Assembly: GCF_001421805.1 (NCBI RefSeq)
Contig: NZ_LMLC01000001.1
Coordinates: 558,001-622,000, forward strand
Direction: 5' to 3'
Origin: Sphingomonas sp. Leaf34
GTDB lineage: Bacteria > Pseudomonadota > Alphaproteobacteria > Sphingomonadales > Sphingomonadaceae
DNA length: 64,000 bases
In this document: piece after piece, positions 37,642-47,841 of the stretch
Position numbering within the stretch: the first letter of the stretch is position 1
Layout: every line of letters starts with the position of its first letter
Translations under genes and position numbers: made by a program
Notes under the pieces: generated by a model
What the model was told of the DNA's origin: nothing
Seen by the model: the letters and a program-made list of their open reading frames with translations, nothing else
The model's database searches: none

Positions 37642-37733
37642 TCTCTACCGGTAAATCAGGGAGATCAACGCGGCGCCTCCCCGCAACCCGACGACAGATC
37701 GGGGGAGAGGCACCGCGCAAAATCAGCAGATCC

Positions 37734-38000
37734 TCAGATCATTCCGAGTGCCTGGAGGTAAACCTCGAGGATCGCCTCCTCCTCCTGATACTCTTCCTTC
37801 TTCTTCTTGCGGATCGACAGGATCTTGCGGATCGCCTTGGGGTCGTAACCGCGGCCCTTGGCTTCGGCCATCACGTCCTTGATGTCGTCCGAGATACCTT
37901 TTTTCTCTTCTTCGAGGCGCTCGGCGCGCTCGATCAGCAGGCGCAGTTCGTCCGCTGCGACCGCGCCGCCGCCCATGCCGTGTTGCCGTTCGTCAGACAT
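37734..38000 (-). CDS. gapR: Nucleoid-associated protein GapR (DUF2312)
   Basis: An 88-residue helical protein that clamps overtwisted DNA and stimulates topoisomerases in Caulobacter. The conserved core is [20 protein letters not shown] and the basic [19 protein letters not shown]. Start at 38000 (MSDERQHG) precedes the helical core. The neighbour order GapR, DUF1244, pyk is conserved in alphaproteobacteria. Confidence 0.93.
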   Translation of the reverse strand: MSDERQHGMGGGAVAADELRLLIERAERLEEEKKGISDDIKDVMAEAKGRGYDPKAIRKILSIRKKKKEEYQEEEAILEVYLQALGMI

Positions 38001-38172
38001 CGAAAATTCCCCACTCGCGGGCGCCAAAGGCGCCGGCCTCAAACCAATCGAAATACCCCACGCCGATGATCGCCGTCGCAGGACGTCGTGAATCAGGCCG
38101 CTGTGGGTGCGTCGCCGCGTCTAGGCGTTTACCGTGTTCGGCTCAAGCGACGCCGCGGCGTATCGCCACAAA

Positions 38173-38493
38173 TCAGGCGCCAGCCGATTGCGGCGCGTTC
38201 TTGGTGACGCTTTCCTTCATCCGTTCGAGCTGCTCAGGGGTCGCGTCGCCCTGGTGATGCGCCTTCCACTGCGCATAGGGCATCCCATACACGGTCTCGC
38301 GCGCCGCATCCTTGTCGAGTCCGCCCGCCTCTTCGACCCAGTCGGACAGGCAATTGCGGCAGAAACCGGCGAGTCCCATCAGATCCACATTCTGCGCGTC
38401 CTCGCGGTGGCGGAGGTGACGGATCAGGCGACGGAACGCCTTTGCCGCTACGGCATCGTCCAAAGTGTCGAGCGGGTCGGTTTCGGGGGTCAT
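38173..38493 (-). CDS. DUF1244 domain-containing protein
   Basis: A 106-residue protein with the family signature LAGFCRNCLSDWVEEAGG and GMPYAQWKAHHQ. The two cysteines in CRNC may bind metal. It lies between gapR and the divergent pyk gene. Function is unknown. The last residues are weakly conserved. Confidence 0.9.
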   Translation of the reverse strand: MTPETDPLDTLDDAVAAKAFRRLIRHLRHREDAQNVDLMGLAGFCRNCLSDWVEEAGGLDKDAARETVYGMPYAQWKAHHQGDATPEQLERMKESVTKNAPQSAGA

Positions 38494-38574
38494 TCATATG
38501 CTCCGTGGTTGATCCCGCGGAGATAGGGTTTAAGGCCCGTCGCGGCAAAGAGCTTCCCCGAGGAAACCGCACGC

Positions 38575-40038
38575 ATGACCATCGCTATCGCCCCCCGCTT
38601 GCGGAAGGTCCGCATCCTCGCGACGCTAGGCCCTGCCAGCAGCACGCCCGAGATGATCGCCACGCTGTTCCGCACCGGCGCCGACGCGTTCCGCATCAAC
38701 ATGAGCCATGGCGACCAGCAGTCGAAGATCGCGGTCATCCAGGCGATTCGCGCGCTGGAAAAGGAATATGGCCGCCCGTCGACGATCCTCGCCGATCTGC
38801 AGGGGCCCAAGCTGCGCGTCGGCAAGTTCGACGGCGGCCGCACGGTGCTCGAAACCGGGTCGACCTTCGTGCTCGACCGCGACACGACGCCGGGCGATGC
38901 GACCCGCGTCGAACTGCCGCATGACGAGATTTTCGCCGCGATCGAACCGGGCGCGCGCCTGCTGCTCGACGATGGCAAGCTGGTGCTGCGCGTCGTCTCG
39001 CACAGCCCGCGCGAGATCACGACGCGCGTCGAGGTCGGCGGCGCGCTGTCGAACAACAAGGGGCTGAACGTCCCCGACGTCGTGCTGCCGATGGCCGCGC
39101 TGACCGAGAAGGATCGCAGCGATCTCGACTTCGCGGTCGACCAGGGCGTCGACTGGATCGCGCTGTCGTTCGTCCAGCGCCCCGAGGATCTGTGGGAAGC
39201 GCGGAAACTGATCGGCGGCAAGGCAGCCCTGCTCGCCAAGATCGAGAAGCCCGCCGCGATCGAGCGGCTCGAGGAGATCGTCGAGGCCTGCGACGGCGTG
39301 ATGGTCGCGCGCGGCGATCTCGGCGTCGAGATGCCGCCGCAGGCGGTACCGCCGCTGCAAAAGCGCATCGTCGAGGTGTCGCGCCGGATGGGCCGCCCGG
39401 TCGTGGTCGCGACGCAGATGCTCGAATCGATGATCACCTCGCCGTCGCCAACGCGCGCGGAAGTGTCCGACGTCGCGACCGCGGTCTACGACGGCGCCGA
39501 CGCGATCATGCTGTCGGCCGAGAGCGCGGCGGGCGCGTGGCCGGTCGAATCGGTGGCGATGATGGATGCGATCGGCGTGTCGGTCGAGGCCGATCCGGAA
39601 CATGGCGACCGCATGCACTTCACCGTGATGAAGCCCGATCCGACGACCGCCGACGCGCTGGCCGAAGCGGCGAAGAACATCGCCGCGACGGTGTCGGCGG
39701 TGGCGATCATCTGCTTCACCACGTCGGGCTCTACCGCGCGCCGGATCGCGCGCGAGCGTCCGTCGGTGCCGCTGCTTGTGCTGACGCCAAACCAGGATAC
39801 CGCGCGGCGGCTCGGGCTGCTGTGGGGCACGCATGCGGTCCATACGCGCGACGTCGAATCGTTCGAGGACATGGTTGCCAAGTCGAAGCGGATGGCGCTG
39901 CGCCACGGCATGGCGAAGGCGGGTGACCGGGTGATCGTGCTGGCAGGCGTACCGTTCCGGACGCCCGGGTCGACCAACGTGCTGCACGTCGTCCGCATCG
40001 TCGGCGACGAGCTGAAGGGCCATCACTCGCAAGTCTGA
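38575..40038 (+). CDS. pyk: Pyruvate kinase
   Basis: A 487-residue enzyme that transfers phosphate from PEP to ADP. Visible are KVRILATLGPASSTPEMIA, FRINMSHGD, KIEKPAAIERL with the catalytic lysine, the MVARGDLGVEMP metal site, and TQMLESMITSPSPTRAEVSDVA. The C-terminal allosteric domain is full length. The gene is followed on the same strand by malic enzyme, so two pyruvate-producing enzymes lie together. Confidence 0.97.
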   Translation: MTIAIAPRLRKVRILATLGPASSTPEMIATLFRTGADAFRINMSHGDQQSKIAVIQAIRALEKEYGRPSTILADLQGPKLRVGKFDGGRTVLETGSTFVLDRDTTPGDATRVELPHDEIFAAIEPGARLLLDDGKLVLRVVSHSPREITTRVEVGGALSNNKGLNVPDVVLPMAALTEKDRSDLDFAVDQGVDWIALSFVQRPEDLWEARKLIGGKAALLAKIEKPAAIERLEEIVEACDGVMVARGDLGVEMPPQAVPPLQKRIVEVSRRMGRPVVVATQMLESMITSPSPTRAEVSDVATAVYDGADAIMLSAESAAGAWPVESVAMMDAIGVSVEADPEHGDRMHFTVMKPDPTTADALAEAAKNIAATVSAVAIICFTTSGSTARRIARERPSVPLLVLTPNQDTARRLGLLWGTHAVHTRDVESFEDMVAKSKRMALRHGMAKAGDRVIVLAGVPFRTPGSTNVLHVVRIVGDELKGHHSQV

Positions 40039-40223
40039 CGTCGGGCGCGCGCGCGATGTACGCGGCGACGCTACGTAATACGCGGATCACGCCGGCATCT
40101 TAGCGGGTTGGCGGATCGGTGCGCGTGCGGCTATGCGCTGCCTCGAACATTCGACGCCGCGAGCCCGTGCCCGTGCGCTCTCGATCACCCGGTCGCCGCC
40201 GCGGCCGACAGGTTAGGAAGACC

Positions 40224-42506
40224 ATGGAAGACGATTTCCGCAAAGCCGCGCTCGATTATCACCGTTATCCGAAACCCGGCAAGCTCTCGGTCGAGGCGAC
40301 CAAGCGGATGGCGACGCAGCGCGATCTTGCGCTTGCCTATTCGCCGGGCGTCGCCGCCGCATGCGAGGAAATCGCCGCCGATCCGGACAAGGCGCGCGAC
40401 TATACCGCGCGGGGCAACCTCGTCGCGGTCATCACCAACGGCACCGCGGTGCTGGGGCTCGGTGCGATCGGCGCGCTTGCGTCGAAGCCGGTGATGGAGG
40501 GCAAGGCGGTGCTCTTCAAGAAATTCGCTGGGATCGATTGTTTCGACATCGAGATCGACCAGCTCGACCCGCAGGCGTTCATCGACGCGGTCCGCGTGCT
40601 CGAGCCGACGTTCGGCGGGATCAACCTTGAGGACATCAAGGCGCCAGAATGCTTCGAGATCGAGGCGAAGCTGCGCGAGGTCATGAACATCCCGGTGTTC
40701 CATGACGACCAGCACGGCACCGCGATCGTGTGTGCCGCCGCAGTCCGCAACGTGCTCGAACTGCGCGGCAAGCAGCTCGACCAGATGAAGCTGGTGACGT
40801 CGGGCGCAGGCGCGGCCGCGCTCGCAACGGTGGATTTGCTGGTGTCGATGGGGCTCAACCCCGAGAACGTCACGCTGACCGACATCAAGGGCGTCGTCCA
40901 TGCCGATCGCGGCGACGTGATGCCGCCGAACATGGCGCGCTATGCCCGCACCACCAACGCGCGGACCTTGCCGGACGTGCTGGAGGGAGCGGACATCTTC
41001 CTCGGGCTGTCAGCGCCGCGCGTGCTGAAACAGGAATGGCTGCATCTGCTGGCGCCCGATCCGCTGATCCTCGCGCTGGCGAACCCGGAACCGGAAATCC
41101 AGCCAGCGCTGGTCGCCGCGACCCGCCCCGATGCGATCATCGCGACGGGCCGTTCGGATTTCCCGAACCAGGTCAACAACGTGCTGTGCTTCCCGTTCAT
41201 CTTCCGCGGCGCGCTCGACGTCGGCGCGACCGAGATCAACGAGGCAATGAAGGTGGCCGCGGTCGACGCGATCGCCGCGCTCGCACGTGCGACCGCGTCG
41301 GACGTGGTGGTCAGCGCCTATGGCGGCGCGACGCCGGTGTTCGGGCCGACCTACATCATTCCCAAGCCGTTCGATCCGCGGCTGATCCTGCACGTCGCGC
41401 CAGCGGTGGCGAAGGCGGCGATGGACTCGGGCGTCGCGACCCGGCCGATCGAGGATTTCGATGCGTATCTGCGCGACCTCGAGGTGTTCGTGTACCGCTC
41501 CGGCCAGCTGATGCGGCCGATCTTCGCGCGCGCCAAGCAGGCGGGGCGCTCGATCGCCTATGGCGAGGGCGAGGACGACCGGACACTGCGCGCCGTGCAG
41601 ACGGTGATCGACGAAGGCCTTGGCCGGCCAGTGCTGATCGGGCGCCGCGACGTGATCGGCCAGCGGATCGAGGCGAGCGGGCTGCGGATGACGATCGGCA
41701 GCGATGTCGAGGTGCTCGATCCGGCGACCGACCGCGAGGTGTTCGAGCCCCTGCTCGCGAGCTACGGTGCGCTCGTCGGCCGCCGCGGTACGCCACCCGA
41801 CAGCGCGGAGCGTGCGCTCAGGACCCGGCCGAGCGTCGCCGCGGCGATGCTGCTGCGCGAGGGTCGCGTCGATGCAGCCTTGTGTGGTGGCATCGGCGAC
41901 TGGTGGACGCAGATGACCTACGTCATGCCGCTGATCCCGCGGATGCCGGGCGTGTCGCGCCTCTATGCGATGTCCGCGGTGATCCTGCGCACCGGCAGCC
42001 TGTTCTTCTGCGATACGCACGTGACGGTCGATCCGACCGCCGAGCAGATCGCCGAGATGACGATGCTCGCGGCGGACGCGGTACGCGCGTTCGCGATCGA
42101 GCCCAAGGCGGCGCTGCTGTCGCATTCGAGCTTCGGTGCGTCGCGGTCGCCGTCGGCGCAGAAGATGCGCGCGGGGCATGCGTTGCTCAAGGAGATGGCG
42201 CCGGGGTTCGAGTTCGACGGCGAGATGCACGGCGATGCCGCGCTGTCCGAGGCGCTGCGGCGGCGGCTGGTGAACGACAGTCCGTTGACGGGGTCTGCAA
42301 ACCTGCTGGTGATGCCGAACATCGATGCGGCGAACATCGCAGTGTCGCTGTTGTCGGCGTCGACCGAATCCGCGCCGCTCGGGCCGATGCTGCTCGGGCT
42401 TGCCAAGCCGCTGCAGATGCTGGTGCCGAGCGTGACCGCGCGCGGGATCGTCAACCTGAGCGCGATCGCGGTGGGCCATGCAGCGACGGTGAGCGAGACG
42501 GCGTAA
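40224..42506 (+). CDS. maeB: NADP-dependent malic enzyme with C-terminal phosphotransacetylase-like domain
   Basis: A 760-residue fusion. The malic enzyme part (about 1-430) has [29 protein letters not shown] and [11 protein letters not shown], with the metal-binding site. The C-terminal part (about 435-760) is phosphotransacetylase-like and is usually regulatory, binding acetyl-CoA. The reaction is malate to pyruvate with CO2 and NADPH. I chose ATG 40224 ([14 protein letters not shown]), with AGG upstream; the longer frame from 40119 is not conserved. Confidence 0.95.
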   Translation: MEDDFRKAALDYHRYPKPGKLSVEATKRMATQRDLALAYSPGVAAACEEIAADPDKARDYTARGNLVAVITNGTAVLGLGAIGALASKPVMEGKAVLFKKFAGIDCFDIEIDQLDPQAFIDAVRVLEPTFGGINLEDIKAPECFEIEAKLREVMNIPVFHDDQHGTAIVCAAAVRNVLELRGKQLDQMKLVTSGAGAAALATVDLLVSMGLNPENVTLTDIKGVVHADRGDVMPPNMARYARTTNARTLPDVLEGADIFLGLSAPRVLKQEWLHLLAPDPLILALANPEPEIQPALVAATRPDAIIATGRSDFPNQVNNVLCFPFIFRGALDVGATEINEAMKVAAVDAIAALARATASDVVVSAYGGATPVFGPTYIIPKPFDPRLILHVAPAVAKAAMDSGVATRPIEDFDAYLRDLEVFVYRSGQLMRPIFARAKQAGRSIAYGEGEDDRTLRAVQTVIDEGLGRPVLIGRRDVIGQRIEASGLRMTIGSDVEVLDPATDREVFEPLLASYGALVGRRGTPPDSAERALRTRPSVAAAMLLREGRVDAALCGGIGDWWTQMTYVMPLIPRMPGVSRLYAMSAVILRTGSLFFCDTHVTVDPTAEQIAEMTMLAADAVRAFAIEPKAALLSHSSFGASRSPSAQKMRAGHALLKEMAPGFEFDGEMHGDAALSEALRRRLVNDSPLTGSANLLVMPNIDAANIAVSLLSASTESAPLGPMLLGLAKPLQMLVPSVTARGIVNLSAIAVGHAATVSETA

Positions 42507-42531
42507 GCTCTCGCCCACCAAACCAAAGCGA

Positions 42532-42609
42532 GTTCCCCCGCGCAGGCGGGGGTCCAGGGTTACAGGCGGCAGCGTTCGTTACCCTGGGCTCCCGCGTTCG
42601 CGGGAGAAC
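42532..42609. repeat. Palindromic repeat (family C) with loop
   Basis: The left arm GTTCCCCCGCGCAGGCGGGG continues as GTCCAGGGT, then a loop, then the inverse ACCCTGGGCTCCCGCGTTCG and CGGGAGAAC. It lies between maeB and the tRNA gene. The outer arms match the element inside ligA. Confidence 0.85.
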
Positions 42610-42651
42610 GAGGTGGGCGGAACGTTCCGCACTCGCATCGCTAAGAGAAAA

Positions 42652-42728
42652 TGGTCGGAGCGACAGGATTCGAACCTGCGACCCCCACACCCCCAGTGTG
42701 GTGCGCTACCAGGCTGCGCTACGCTCCG
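42652..42728 (-). tRNA. tRNA-Pro (anticodon GGG)
   Basis: A 77-nt cloverleaf read on the minus strand: a 7-bp acceptor stem CGGAGCG/CGCTCCG, a D arm with GCGC AGCCTGGTA GCGC, an anticodon stem CCACA/TGTGG with loop CTGGGGG (anticodon GGG), a T arm with GGTTCGAAT, and an encoded 3' CCA. Confidence 0.97.
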
Positions 42729-42971
42729 ACCGAACGGGCCGCAAGGCGACCCGAGGGGGGCGCACTACGCGGGGTCCGCGCAGGATGCAAGCGCGAACAC
42801 ACCCGTACCGCAAGATGCGCTCGGTCGCATGACGCCCACGTCTCATCCTGTGGCGATCTGTTGCGCGCGGTTCCAAGCGATGATAGCGGGCGGACCAATG
42901 CGGGCGCGACGCGCGACGTCCGGCCCGACCCAACCTTGCGCCTTCTACGGCCCAGCCAGATACGGACCTTC

Positions 42972-43313
42972 ATGTTCATCTCACCAGCTTATGCCCAGGC
43001 CGCAGACGGCGCCACGACGGCGGGGGGCGGCATCGCCTCGTTCCTGAGCCTCGCGCCGCTCTTCCTCGTGTTCGTCGTGTTCTATTTCCTGATGATCCGC
43101 CCGCAGCAAAAGCGGATGAAGGCGCTGCAGGCGTCGGTCGCGGCGGTGAAGAAGAACGACAGCGTCGTCACGTCGGGCGGCATCCTCGGCAAGGTGACCA
43201 AGGTCGAGGATAATGTCGTCGAGGTCGAGATCGCGCCGAATGTCCGCGTGCGCGTTGTCAAGGCGACGCTGACCGACATCACCAGCCCAAACACGAAACC
43301 GGCCAACGACTGA
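42972..43313 (+). CDS. yajC: Sec translocon accessory subunit YajC
   Basis: A 113-residue single-pass membrane protein of the SecDF-YajC complex. The transmembrane helix LFLVFVVFYFLMIRPQQKRMK and GILGKVTKVEDNVVEVEI are family signatures. The N-terminus MFISPAYAQA is typical of alphaproteobacteria. It ends one base into secD (overlap), giving a yajC-secD-secF-Mth938 operon. Confidence 0.96.
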   Translation: MFISPAYAQAADGATTAGGGIASFLSLAPLFLVFVVFYFLMIRPQQKRMKALQASVAAVKKNDSVVTSGGILGKVTKVEDNVVEVEIAPNVRVRVVKATLTDITSPNTKPAND

Positions 43314-44917
43314 TGCTGGATTTTCCGCGCTGGAAGGTCGGGTCGATCATCGGGTTGCTCGCGGCGCTGTGCCTGCTGGCGATCCCGAGTTTCCTCCCCG
43401 AGAGCACAACGAGCAAATGGGGCAGCATTCCCCATCCGCACATAAATCTTGGGCTCGATCTCGCCGGCGGCAGCTATCTGCTGCTCGAGGCGGATACCGC
43501 CGACCTCGCCGCGACGCGGATCGAGGCGATGAGCGACAGCGTGGCGGGGACCATGCGCAACGGCACGCCGCGGATCGAGATCGGTGAAATTTCGACGCGT
43601 GGGGGCCAGCTGACCTTCCTGCTGCGCGATCCAAGCCAGGTCGATGCGGCGCGCGAGCGCCTGCTGGCGATCACCGGTGGTGGCGCAGGCATGAGCGGCC
43701 AGCGCGAGTGGGACATCAACGTCGTCGACACGAGCCGGTTCGTGCTCAGGCCGACCCAGGCCGGCCTGACGCAGGCGATCGACACGGCGATGAAGGACGC
43801 GACCGAAGTCGTCCGTCGTCGTATCGACGCGCTCGGCACCAAGGAGCCGACGATCATCCGCCAGGGCGCGACGCGGATCGTGGTGCAGGTACCGGGCCTG
43901 AAAAACCCGCAGGCGTTGAAGGAGCTGATCGGCAAGACCGCCAAGCTCGAGTTCAAGCTGGTCGATGAGACCGCGAACCCGGCCGACCTCGCCAAGGGCA
44001 TTGCTCCGATCGGTAGCCAGGTGCTGCCGTATCCAGGCAATCCGCAGGGCATTCCGTTCATCGCGGTGAAGCGCTCGGTTATCATCTCGGGCGATCAGCT
44101 CGCCGATGCGCGCCAGGAGTTCGAGCCGCAGACCAACGCGCCGCAGGTCGCGATCACGTTCGACGCGGTCGGCGGTCGTCGCTTCGCGAAGGTCACAACC
44201 GAGAACACCAACAAGCCGTTCGCGATCATCCTCGACAATTCGGTGATCTCCGCGCCGAACATCAACGAGCCGATCCTTGGCGGTCGCGCGTCGATCTCAG
44301 GCAACTTCACCGTCGAGTCGGCGAACGCGCTGGCGATCTCGCTGCGGTCGGGCAAGCTGCCGGTCAATCTGAAGACGATCGCCGAAAGCACCGTCAGCCC
44401 CGATCTCGGCAAGGATTCGATCCGCGCCGGCGTGCTGGCATCGATCGTCGCCGCGCTGCTCGTGATCGTGTTCATGTTCGTCACCTACGGACGGTTCGGC
44501 CTGTATGCGAACCTCGCGGTGGTCATCAACATCCTGGTCATCGTTGCCGTCATGGCGATGCTCAACGCGACGCTGACCTTGCCCGGTATCGCCGGCTTCG
44601 TGCTGACGATCGGGACCGCGGTGGACGCCAACGTGCTGATCAACGAGCGCATTCGCGAAGAGCGGCGACGCGGACGTAGCGTCGTCCAATCGGTCGAGCT
44701 CGGCTACAAGGAAGCGTCGCGGACGATCTTCGAGGCGAACGTGACCCACGCCATCACCGGCGTGATCATGCTCCTGCTGGGCTCGGGCCCCGTGAAGGGC
44801 TTCGCGGTCGTGCTGCTGATCGGGATCTGCACGTCGGTGTTCACCGCCGTCACGTTCACCCGGATGATGGTCGCCTTGTGGCTGCGGAAGAACCGCCCCA
44901 CCACGATCAATATTTGA
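43313..44917 (+). CDS. secD: Protein translocase subunit SecD
   Basis: A 534-residue proton-driven membrane protein that helps release proteins from the Sec channel. It has an N-terminal helix, a large periplasmic region (GLDLAGGSYLLLE at about 45, the P1 domain with VVRRRIDALGTKEP), and a six-helix domain with NVLINERIREE in the cytoplasmic loop. Its start overlaps the yajC stop (ATGA type). Confidence 0.97.
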   Translation: MLDFPRWKVGSIIGLLAALCLLAIPSFLPESTTSKWGSIPHPHINLGLDLAGGSYLLLEADTADLAATRIEAMSDSVAGTMRNGTPRIEIGEISTRGGQLTFLLRDPSQVDAARERLLAITGGGAGMSGQREWDINVVDTSRFVLRPTQAGLTQAIDTAMKDATEVVRRRIDALGTKEPTIIRQGATRIVVQVPGLKNPQALKELIGKTAKLEFKLVDETANPADLAKGIAPIGSQVLPYPGNPQGIPFIAVKRSVIISGDQLADARQEFEPQTNAPQVAITFDAVGGRRFAKVTTENTNKPFAIILDNSVISAPNINEPILGGRASISGNFTVESANALAISLRSGKLPVNLKTIAESTVSPDLGKDSIRAGVLASIVAALLVIVFMFVTYGRFGLYANLAVVINILVIVAVMAMLNATLTLPGIAGFVLTIGTAVDANVLINERIREERRRGRSVVQSVELGYKEASRTIFEANVTHAITGVIMLLLGSGPVKGFAVVLLIGICTSVFTAVTFTRMMVALWLRKNRPTTINI

Positions 44918-44931
44918 GGCGGGAGATTACC

Positions 44932-45906
44932 ATGCGCCTGCTGAAACTCGTTCCCGACAACACGAACCTGAAGTTCGTTTCGCTCCGCAAATGGGCATTC
45001 GGGCTGACTTTGATCCTCTCGCTTCTCGCGGTCGGCCTTGTCGCATTCCGCGGCTTGAACATGGGCGTCGATTTCGTCGGCGGCGTGCTGATCGAACAGA
45101 ACTTCGCGACGCCGCCCTCTATCGAAGCAGTCCGAACCGAGGTCGACCGGCTCGGCGTCGGCGAGGCCTCGATCCAGTCGTTCAGCGATCCCAGGACGCT
45201 GTCGATCCGACTGCCATTGCCGGAGAGCGGTGACGAAGGCGCAACCAACCGACTGGTGAAGAAGGTTTCGGACGACATCGTTGCGAAATTCCCAGGCTCG
45301 ACGTTCTCGAAATACGACACCATCTCGGGCAAGGTCTCCGATGAACTGATCACCAAGGGCTTGCTCGCGGTCGGCCTTTCGATCCTGGGCATTGCGCTTT
45401 TCGCAGTGGTGCGGTTCGAATGGCAGTTCGGTGTCTCGACGATCGTTGCGATCGTCCACGATCTGTTGATGACGCTCGGCTTTTTTGCGTTGATGCGGGA
45501 TTATTTCGAGGTCGACCTCAACATCGTCGCGGCGGTGCTGACGATCATCTCCTATTCGATCAACGACAAGATCGTGATCGACGACCGGATCCGCGAGAAT
45601 ATGCGCCGGTACCGCAAGATGGACATGCGCGAGATCATCGACCTGTCGGTCAACGAGACGCTGCCGCGTACGGTTATGACGTCGGTGACGATCCTGCTCG
45701 CGCTGGTCGCGATGCTGGTGCTCGGCGGGCATGTGCTACGTGGGTTCACCGCGGCGATGATCCTGGGTATCGTCGTGGGGACGTATTCGTCGATCTACGT
45801 GTCGTCGTCGCTGCTGATCACGCTGGGGCTGCGTGCCGATCCTGCACCGCGCAAGGGCGGCGTGCAGGACGGGGCCGAGCGGGTGGGCCCGAAGGTCGAA
45901 CGTTAA
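44932..45906 (+). CDS. secF: Protein translocase subunit SecF
   Basis: A 324-residue partner of SecD. Visible are the N-terminal helix, the periplasmic GVDFVGGVLIEQNF, and six membrane segments with ISYSINDKIVIDDRIRENMRR, where D/R residues couple proton flow. The ATG at 44932 is preceded by GGCGGGAG. It lies 14 bp after secD. Confidence 0.97.
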   Translation: MRLLKLVPDNTNLKFVSLRKWAFGLTLILSLLAVGLVAFRGLNMGVDFVGGVLIEQNFATPPSIEAVRTEVDRLGVGEASIQSFSDPRTLSIRLPLPESGDEGATNRLVKKVSDDIVAKFPGSTFSKYDTISGKVSDELITKGLLAVGLSILGIALFAVVRFEWQFGVSTIVAIVHDLLMTLGFFALMRDYFEVDLNIVAAVLTIISYSINDKIVIDDRIRENMRRYRKMDMREIIDLSVNETLPRTVMTSVTILLALVAMLVLGGHVLRGFTAAMILGIVVGTYSSIYVSSSLLITLGLRADPAPRKGGVQDGAERVGPKVER

Positions 45907-46281
45907 GTGAGGATGGACCGCGAGAAGACCGATGGGCCGATGATCTCGGCGATCGGTCGGGCCGGGTTCAAGGTCGACGATGGTTATTATACCGCATTGT
46001 CGATCAGCCCCGAGCGTGCGGATGGCTGGGAGCCGCCCGCGTTCGAGACGCTGGGCGAGGCGGACGTCGCCGCGCTGCTCGCGCTCGAGCCGCCGCCCGA
46101 ATTCCTGCTGCTCGGCACCGGCGCCGCGCTGCGCCAACCCCCGCTCGCGTTCAAGCGCGCGGTCGAGGCGCGCGGGTTCGGGATCGAGGCGATGGATAGT
46201 CGAGCCGCCGCTCGCGCATGGGCGGTCTTGCGCGGCGAAGGTCGCTGGATCGTCGCGGCGCTTTATCCGCTCGCGCGGTAA
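45907..46281 (+). CDS. Mth938-like domain protein (DUF498)
   Basis: A 124-residue protein of the Mth938/NDUFAF3-like family. The PEFLLLGTGAALRQPP and RGFGIEAMDSRAAARAW segments are typical. In mitochondria NDUFAF3 aids complex I assembly; the bacterial role is unknown. It follows secF directly, as in other alphaproteobacteria. The start is GTG 45907 (ATG 45913 is possible). Confidence 0.88.
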   Translation: MRMDREKTDGPMISAIGRAGFKVDDGYYTALSISPERADGWEPPAFETLGEADVAALLALEPPPEFLLLGTGAALRQPPLAFKRAVEARGFGIEAMDSRAAARAWAVLRGEGRWIVAALYPLAR

Positions 46282-46336
46282 CCAGACCGGGAAGCTGCCC
46301 CGCAGTGCGAGGTGCCACCCAAAGTGGTGAAGGATG

Positions 46337-47509
46337 TCACCGGCGACCCGCGACCAGCGCTGCGAGATGGTCATAGAGCGCAGCGGTGTTCGCCTCCCAC
46401 GTAAACCGCGCGGCGGTGGCCCGCGTCGCGGCCTGAGTCGGTGGATCGGCCAGCAGCGCGACGATCGCCGCGGCAAAGGCCAATCCGTCGCGGATCGTGA
46501 CGCGGCCGGCGTCGAGCGACGTCACCACGTCGCGCGCGCCGCCCGCGTCGGTGATGACGATCGGAGTCCCGCACGCGAGTGACTCGACCCAGGCATTGGC
46601 GAGACCTTCGGACCGCGACGCCAACGCGCCGACATCGGCGGTGGCGATCAGCCTTGGCAGGTCCGCGTGCGGGACCGCGCCGAGCAGGCGGACACGATCG
46701 CCTATCGCCAGCCGCGCGATCCGTGCCTCGAGCCTTGCCCGCTCGGGGCCCTCCCCCGCGACCAGCAGGGTCACGCCCGGAAGCGCTGCGACCGCGTCGA
46801 TGACGATATCATGCGCTTTGCGTGGTATCAGGGCGCCGACCGAAACGACGAGCGGCCCCGTCACGCCGAGTGAAGCCTTTGCCGCGGCACGATCCACGGG
46901 GTGAAACCGCGCCTGATCGACACCCGTGTGGTGGATCCGGATGCGGTCGGCGGACAGCCCGAGCGCAACCATGTCGGCTTTCATAGCGCCGCTGACCGCG
47001 AGCAGCCCGGCCGCGTGACGACCTGCGGCTCGCACTTGCGCTGCTGTGGCGGGCGCCGTGCCCCAATGATGGATATCGGCGCCGCGGGCCTTGATCGAGA
47101 CAGGCACATCATAGCGTTTGCCGAGTGCGACCGCGGCAGGGCCGTCAGGAAAGAAGAACGAGGCATCGATCACGTCGAATGCGAACTCGTCGCGGATCGC
47201 GTCGAGGAGCGGGATCAGCGCGCGTTCGAGCTCGGCGGCATGGCGACGCCCCTGCAGGAACGGATGGACGGTGAAACGCGGGCGATGGACGTCGATGCCG
47301 TTCCAGCATTCACGCGTCGCGACAGAGGCGAGACCGGCATAGCGGCCCAGTTTCGCGAGCGGCGCGGGGGGAAGGCCGATCGGCGCCACCGCCTGGAGGA
47401 CGACGTCGGGATGAGCCGCTAGGCCCGACGTCTGGCGCTCGACGAAGATGCCGAAATTGGGGCGGGTGGCATCGGGGAACAGCGTCGAAAGGGTCAGGAT
47501 GCGAAGCAT
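46337..47509 (-). CDS. Glycosyltransferase family 4 protein
   Basis: A 390-residue GT-B retaining glycosyltransferase. The N-terminal domain begins LTLSTLFPDATRPNFGIFVERQ. The C-terminal nucleotide-sugar domain has VSVGALIPRKAHDIVIDA and the EX7E motif in SRSEGLANAWVESLACGTPIV. This type transfers sugars in polysaccharide or lipopolysaccharide synthesis; donor and acceptor are unknown. It ends against secF/Mth938 on the other strand. Confidence 0.92.
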   Translation of the reverse strand: MLRILTLSTLFPDATRPNFGIFVERQTSGLAAHPDVVLQAVAPIGLPPAPLAKLGRYAGLASVATRECWNGIDVHRPRFTVHPFLQGRRHAAELERALIPLLDAIRDEFAFDVIDASFFFPDGPAAVALGKRYDVPVSIKARGADIHHWGTAPATAAQVRAAGRHAAGLLAVSGAMKADMVALGLSADRIRIHHTGVDQARFHPVDRAAAKASLGVTGPLVVSVGALIPRKAHDIVIDAVAALPGVTLLVAGEGPERARLEARIARLAIGDRVRLLGAVPHADLPRLIATADVGALASRSEGLANAWVESLACGTPIVITDAGGARDVVTSLDAGRVTIRDGLAFAAAIVALLADPPTQAATRATAARFTWEANTAALYDHLAALVAGRR

Positions 47510-47841
47510 GTCGCCGTGGGTGTAGGGGCATGCTGGTTAATGCGGGGTGAGTGAGCCGTTGCGATCCCGGTCTAGACTCCCGCCGCAATTTCATCCTTCG
47601 AGCAGATTTTTTTGCACCGGCGGATTGTTGACTACGAAGGTGATTGGGGCGGTGTTTGTTAGTGATGAAGCGCCGCCGCCTGCTTGAAATACCGCCCATC
47701 CGGCGTCGCCTTCGCCGGGGCGTAGCTGTGATTCGGGATAGCGGTCGTGTCAGCGACGCTTGCCCGGCTTCCAATGTTCCCCGCGACCGCAGAGCAGCGC
47801 ACCCGCCTTCGCGGAGAAATCAAGATGACCGGGTTTTCCGG
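47510..47841. other. 332 bp without a convincing gene; weak terminator-like hairpin at the end
   Basis: No frame here has a family match or a good start. It should hold the promoter of the glycosyltransferase. A short T-run is at about 47608-47614. A small hairpin GACCGG-GTTTT-CCGGTC at 47827-47843 overlaps the stop of manA and could stop transcription weakly. Confidence 0.4.

Noticed and set aside
41010..42521. Long antisense frame across the malic enzyme gene
   Set aside because: Shadow of the maeB codon pattern; composition is Arg/His-rich with no motif.
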